Position numbers and translations under genes: made by a program
Assembly (NCBI GenBank): GCA_002390485.1
Contig: DGPO01000121.1
Coordinates: forward strand, 1-45,396
DNA length: 45,396 nt
Direction of reading: 5' to 3'
Origin: Halieaceae bacterium UBA4438
Lineage (GTDB): Bacteria > Pseudomonadota > Gammaproteobacteria > Pseudomonadales > Halieaceae
Part shown: one piece after another, positions 41,961-45,396 of the stretch
How the letters are laid out: each line of letters opens with the position of its first letter
Numbering within the stretch: position 1 is the stretch's first letter
The notes under the pieces: generated by a model
Databases searched by the model: none
Told to the model about the DNA's origin: nothing
What the model saw: the letters and a program-made list of their open reading frames with translations, nothing else

Positions 41961-44117
41961 TCACAAAGCCTGAAGATTTGCGTACTGCAGGACAAGCCAC
42001 TTGCTGCCCTCAGCAAAGTTTACCTCGATACGCGCATTTGCTCCCCGACCTTCCATATTAAGAACCACGCCCTCGCCAAACATGGGATGCACAACGCGCT
42101 GACCAAAGCTCAAACCCGATTCGTTGGAAGCGCTGGCGGGCTGCTGAAAACGGTCAATCAAGGGGCGGGTCAAACCACCGTGCAAGCGCACCTCCTCGAT
42201 TAACGCTGCCGGTATTTCGCGAACAAAACGCGAGGGCGTGTTGTACGTTTCATTACCGTGAAGGCGGCGACTCTCAGCATAGGTGATCAAAAGCCGTTGT
42301 TGGGCACGTGTAATACCCACGTAAGCGAGACGGCGCTCCTCTTCCAATCGGCCAGGCTCTTCGACCGACATGCGATGTGGGAATAAATTTTCCTCAAGGC
42401 CTGCCAGAACGACCAACGGAAACTCAAGCCCCTTGGCAGAATGCAAGGTCATCATTTGCACGCTGTCCTCATAAGGGTCCGCTTGTGTGTCGCCGGCATC
42501 AAGCGCCGCACTGTCAAGGAACTGCTGGAGCGGCGATAGCGTGTCGTCCTCGGCCCTAAACGTCTTTGCCGCCGACACTAATTCTTCTAAGTTTTCGACG
42601 CGAGCCTGACCTCGCTCGCCTTTCTCGGCCTTATAAAAATCGATCAGACCCGTCCGATGAATGACGTGCTCCACCATCTCCTCGATCGGCAGTTCCAGTG
42701 TCTCGCTGTCGAGTTCATTAATCAAAGCAGCAAAGCCTGCGAGCGACGACCGGGCTCGTGTACTGAGCAAATTATTTTGCTGGGTAAGAACGATCGCCTG
42801 CCACATGGAAACACCTTGGTCACGCGCAATCGCGCGCAGGTCGTCGATGGTCTTACTGCCAATACCGCGCGTCGGTGTGTTAATCACACGCTCCAGTGCC
42901 GGGTCATCACCACGACCAATAACGAGACGCAAATACGCCAGTGCGTTTCGAATCTCTAGGCGTTCGTAAAATCGCTGGCCACCGTAAATCCGATAGGGGA
43001 GACCCCCACGTATCAGCGCCTCTTCAATGACTCGGGACTGTGCATTTGACCGGTACAAAATGGCACTCGACTTGCGCGTATTTCCCTCATCCGTCCACGC
43101 TTGGATTTGTTCCACAATAAAACGGGCTTCATCTTGCTCATTAAAACCCGCATACAGCCTTATGAGATCGCCGTCATCGCCATCGGTCCACAAGTCTTTC
43201 CCTAAGCGGCCGCCGTTATGGGAAATAACCCCATTAGCGGCGTCTAAAATAGTCTTGGTAGAACGGTAATTCTGCTCGAGACGAACCGTTTGTGTGTCTT
43301 TAAAGTCCTGAGTAAACCGCTGAATATTTTCAATTTTAGCGCCGCGCCAACCGTAAATGGATTGATCGTCATCACCGACAGCAACTATTGGGATCGCACT
43401 CCCCGCCAGCACCCGCAGCCAGGCGTACTGAATCGAGTTCGTGTCTTGGAATTCATCGACCAATAAAATATTAAATCGGCTTTGATAATGCGCCAGTGTC
43501 TCAGGGGACTTAAGCCAGAGCTCATGCGCCCGCAGCAAAAGCTCCGCAAAATCGACTAAACCGCCTCTCTGGCAAGCCTCTTCGTAAGACGCGTAAATTT
43601 TGACCATAGTCTTGGTGTAAAGATCGCCGAGCGGGGGATCAATATGACCGGCTCTGAGTCCCTCATCCTTTTGCCCGTTAATAAACCACTGCGCCTGTCG
43701 GGGTGGCCACTTTGCATCGTCAAGACCAAGCTCACGGCAAACGCGCTTAACGAGCCGTAGCTGGTCATCACTGTCCAAAATCTGAAAGTTCTGGGGCAGT
43801 CCCGCTTCGGCCCAGTGCGTTTGTAGCAGCCGATGTGCCAAACCGTGGAAAGTACCGATCCATAGACCCTGAGTCGGCCGTCCGAGCATCTCTTCGATAC
43901 GACCCCGCATCTCACGCGCAGCTTTGTTGGTAAACGTCACTGCCATCACCGAATAAGGCGAGAGCCCTTCTGCGCGAATCAGCCATGCAATTCGGTGGAC
44001 AAGCACGCGGGTTTTACCCGACCCCGCGCCGGCAAGTACCAGCTGATTGCCTTGTTCCGCAGCCACCGCTGAGCGCTGCGCCTCATTCAAACCATCGAGA
44101 ATATCTGAAACATCCAT
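41961..44117 (-). CDS. uvrD: DNA helicase II UvrD
   Basis: UvrD is the superfamily 1 helicase of nucleotide excision and mismatch repair. It begins MDVSDILDGLN like E. coli UvrD and has Walker A LAGAGSGKTRVLVHRI, MAVTFTNKAA, GTFHGLAHRLL, the DE box LLVDEFQDTN, GDDDQSIYGWRGA, LEQNYRS, TLHSAKGLEFP and VGITRAQQRL. The C-terminal Tudor-like tail VVHPMFGEGVVL..EG is typical of UvrD and distinguishes it from Rep. The ATG at 44117 gives 718 residues. It ends 7 bp before the dctP-like gene. Confidence 0.97.
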   Translation of the reverse strand: MDVSDILDGLNEAQRSAVAAEQGNQLVLAGAGSGKTRVLVHRIAWLIRAEGLSPYSVMAVTFTNKAAREMRGRIEEMLGRPTQGLWIGTFHGLAHRLLQTHWAEAGLPQNFQILDSDDQLRLVKRVCRELGLDDAKWPPRQAQWFINGQKDEGLRAGHIDPPLGDLYTKTMVKIYASYEEACQRGGLVDFAELLLRAHELWLKSPETLAHYQSRFNILLVDEFQDTNSIQYAWLRVLAGSAIPIVAVGDDDQSIYGWRGAKIENIQRFTQDFKDTQTVRLEQNYRSTKTILDAANGVISHNGGRLGKDLWTDGDDGDLIRLYAGFNEQDEARFIVEQIQAWTDEGNTRKSSAILYRSNAQSRVIEEALIRGGLPYRIYGGQRFYERLEIRNALAYLRLVIGRGDDPALERVINTPTRGIGSKTIDDLRAIARDQGVSMWQAIVLTQQNNLLSTRARSSLAGFAALINELDSETLELPIEEMVEHVIHRTGLIDFYKAEKGERGQARVENLEELVSAAKTFRAEDDTLSPLQQFLDSAALDAGDTQADPYEDSVQMMTLHSAKGLEFPLVVLAGLEENLFPHRMSVEEPGRLEEERRLAYVGITRAQQRLLITYAESRRLHGNETYNTPSRFVREIPAALIEEVRLHGGLTRPLIDRFQQPASASNESGLSFGQRVVHPMFGEGVVLNMEGRGANARIEVNFAEGSKWLVLQYANLQAL

Positions 44118-44214
44118 CCACACAGTGTACTCGAAAGCGCCATTTGAGACGGCATGTAAGGCATTTTTAACGCGTCTTTCTGATACTCTATCGTGGGGTA
44201 AAGGAGGTCAGAGC

Positions 44215-45396
44215 ATGGACGATAAAGAAGACGATAAAAAACGTGTACTCACGCCACCGGCCGATTGGTCGGAAGGCCTCAAACCAAAGGCCTCGAGCGA
44301 CAACGAAGACGACATTGATGAAAGCACTGATTGGCTCGAGGACGACGACTTCGAAGTGCCACCTGCGAGCGAGACTACCGCGGAGCCCGCGATACTAGAG
44401 ACAGCAGACAATGAGGCGCCGTCGGCGTCGGAAGCACTGCTAACGGACCATAGTAAGACCGAGTCTCAGCCTTCAAGCGGCAACACCAAGGTGGCTTGGG
44501 CGATCGCGGTGATTGGACTGATTACCGCCGTGGGTATGGGCGGTCTTTGGGTGGATACGCGCAGCACCGCGGATGTCGAGATCGCAGCGCTAAAAGACAC
44601 CGTTCGCTCACTCAAGCGCGCTGAAAATAAGAAAGCCGAACCGGATGCTCAGTTAGCGTCAGACTACGCGGCACTGACGACACAAAACCGTAATCTCCAA
44701 GAACAATACAATGTGCTTGTGCGTGAAAACGAGTCTCTAAAAGAAAGAGAAGCGCAACGCGCCGCCGATGCTATAGAAAAAATGCAACGCTCAAAAGCCC
44801 CTGAAAAGCCCGCTGCAGCAACAGCGCCACCGCAAAGTGGTGGTCGTTGGTTTGTCAATTTAGAGAGCCATACCTCACGTGCTGTCGCTGCCGACAGAGT
44901 AGACTTACTGAGAAAGCAGCTCAAGCCGGTTAATGTTTCAGTCGCGCAAGCCGAAGTGAATGGACGGCAGTATTTTAGAATACGAGCGGCAGGCTTCGAA
45001 TCTAAACGCGATGCCGCACAAGCGTCAGATTGGATGTCTTTACAGCTCAGTGCTGGGCCGTATTGGATTGGAAAAGCGCCGGCGGACGCCCAACGGTCTC
45101 AGGCAACTCCCACACCTGCGCCTCGTGTTCAGGACATCAAGGAGCCTGTCACAGCTAAAGCGAAAACACCGATTCGCTTGCAATCACTCCCGATGCAGGA
45201 AAATTGGTTTGTCTTCGTAGACACCTATGACCAAGGCAGTCGTGCAGACGCCGTTATTGCCGAACTCAATACTCAGGGACTCGACGCTAAAGTAGCGGTG
45301 GAGTCGCGGTCTGGAGAGCTCTTTTACCGTGTTCAAGTCGTCGGTATTGGCAGTCGCGCAGACGGTGAATCCATTGTCACACAGCTCAAAGACGGC
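44215..45396 (+). CDS. SPOR-domain inner-membrane protein with two SPOR-like repeats (3' truncated by window edge)
   Basis: The reading frame stays open from the ATG at 44215 to the window end (394 codons). AAGGAGG at 44201-44207 is an excellent ribosome-binding site. The N-terminus is acidic and cytoplasmic (residues 1-90, DE-rich, e.g. DWLEDDDFE), one membrane helix lies at about 93-112, a charged coiled coil at about 118-190, and two SPOR-like modules follow: 211-287 (RWFVNLESHT... RQYFRIRAAGF) and 330 to the end (NWFVFVDTYDQG... LFYRVQVVGI). SPOR domains bind denuded septal peptidoglycan, so a role at the division site is likely but inferred. It is divergent from uvrD across 97 bp, in which no clear promoter pair was found. 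Confidence 0.85.
   Translation, partial: MDDKEDDKKRVLTPPADWSEGLKPKASSDNEDDIDESTDWLEDDDFEVPPASETTAEPAILETADNEAPSASEALLTDHSKTESQPSSGNTKVAWAIAVIGLITAVGMGGLWVDTRSTADVEIAALKDTVRSLKRAENKKAEPDAQLASDYAALTTQNRNLQEQYNVLVRENESLKEREAQRAADAIEKMQRSKAPEKPAAATAPPQSGGRWFVNLESHTSRAVAADRVDLLRKQLKPVNVSVAQAEVNGRQYFRIRAAGFESKRDAAQASDWMSLQLSAGPYWIGKAPADAQRSQATPTPAPRVQDIKEPVTAKAKTPIRLQSLPMQENWFVFVDTYDQGSRADAVIAELNTQGLDAKVAVESRSGELFYRVQVVGIGSRADGESIVTQLKDG

Overview
The window is a dense block of chromosomal housekeeping genes from a gammaproteobacterium. Gene content and order resemble Pseudomonas and the marine Cellvibrionales/OM60-type lineages: gshB-tonB3-like-yqgE-ruvX, pilT/pilU beside yggS-proC-yggT-metX-metW, ftsYEX-rpoH, coaBC-algC-argB, pyrE-crc-rph. 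The Crc homologue between pyrE and rph and the TRAP 2-oxoacid transporter fit a free-living, probably marine heterotroph. The family assignment is inference. No tRNA, rRNA, CRISPR array, prophage or insertion sequence is visible, and no gene-free stretch exceeds about 150 bp. Start-stop overlaps (ATGA/GTGA) and overlapping convergent stops are frequent, and many genes start with GTG or TTG.

Layout. 1-3711 (+): the end of ahcY, then rsmE, gshB, a TonB-like gene, yqgE and ruvX. 3708-5899 (-): pilU and pilT, the type IV pilus retraction ATPases. 5957-11987 (+): yggS, proC, yggT, metX, metW, a DUF4426 gene, rdgB and hemW. 11984-16673 (-): ftsY-ftsE-ftsX-rpoH-DUF423-trmB (listed in transcription order), with a perfect CIRCE operator in the rpoH promoter. 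16752-17866 (+): rsmD and coaD. 17863-19864 (-): radC-rpmB-rpmG-mutM, with a terminator between rpmG and mutM. 20011-25143 (+): coaBC, a membrane-anchored AlgC-like protein, argB and slmA. 25161-26439 (-): pyrE and a DUF4124-like periplasmic coiled-coil gene. 26549-27310 (+): crc-like. 27305-28042 (-): rph. 28121-32568 (+): yicC, gmk, rpoZ, spoT, ridA. 32581-33423 (-): an SDR-family protein. 33464-37622 (+): recG, ubiA and a DUF482/GNAT-like gene. 37623-38402 (-): yaaA. 38475-40809 (+): TRAP small and large permease subunits and a YciA-like thioesterase. 40796-44117 (-): a TakP-like TRAP binding protein, with uvrD upstream of it. 44215-end (+): a new SPOR-domain membrane protein that runs off the window.

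The genes serve basic metabolism (methionine/SAH, proline, arginine, pyrimidine, CoA, glutathione, ubiquinone), ribosome and tRNA modification, DNA repair (MutM, RadC, RecG, UvrD, RuvX), nucleotide-pool cleaning (RdgB), division and secretion targeting (FtsEX, FtsY, SlmA), and global regulation (RpoH, SpoT, Crc, omega subunit).

The two most notable signals are: (1) a 783-residue protein at the algC position between coaBC and argB that aligns along its length with phosphomannomutase/phosphoglucomutase but has lost all the catalytic signatures, and is tethered to the membrane behind a periplasmic domain; and (2) a perfect HrcA/CIRCE operator overlapping the predicted rpoH promoter, which would put the heat-shock sigma factor under a repressor. 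The dut gene usually found after coaBC is absent here.
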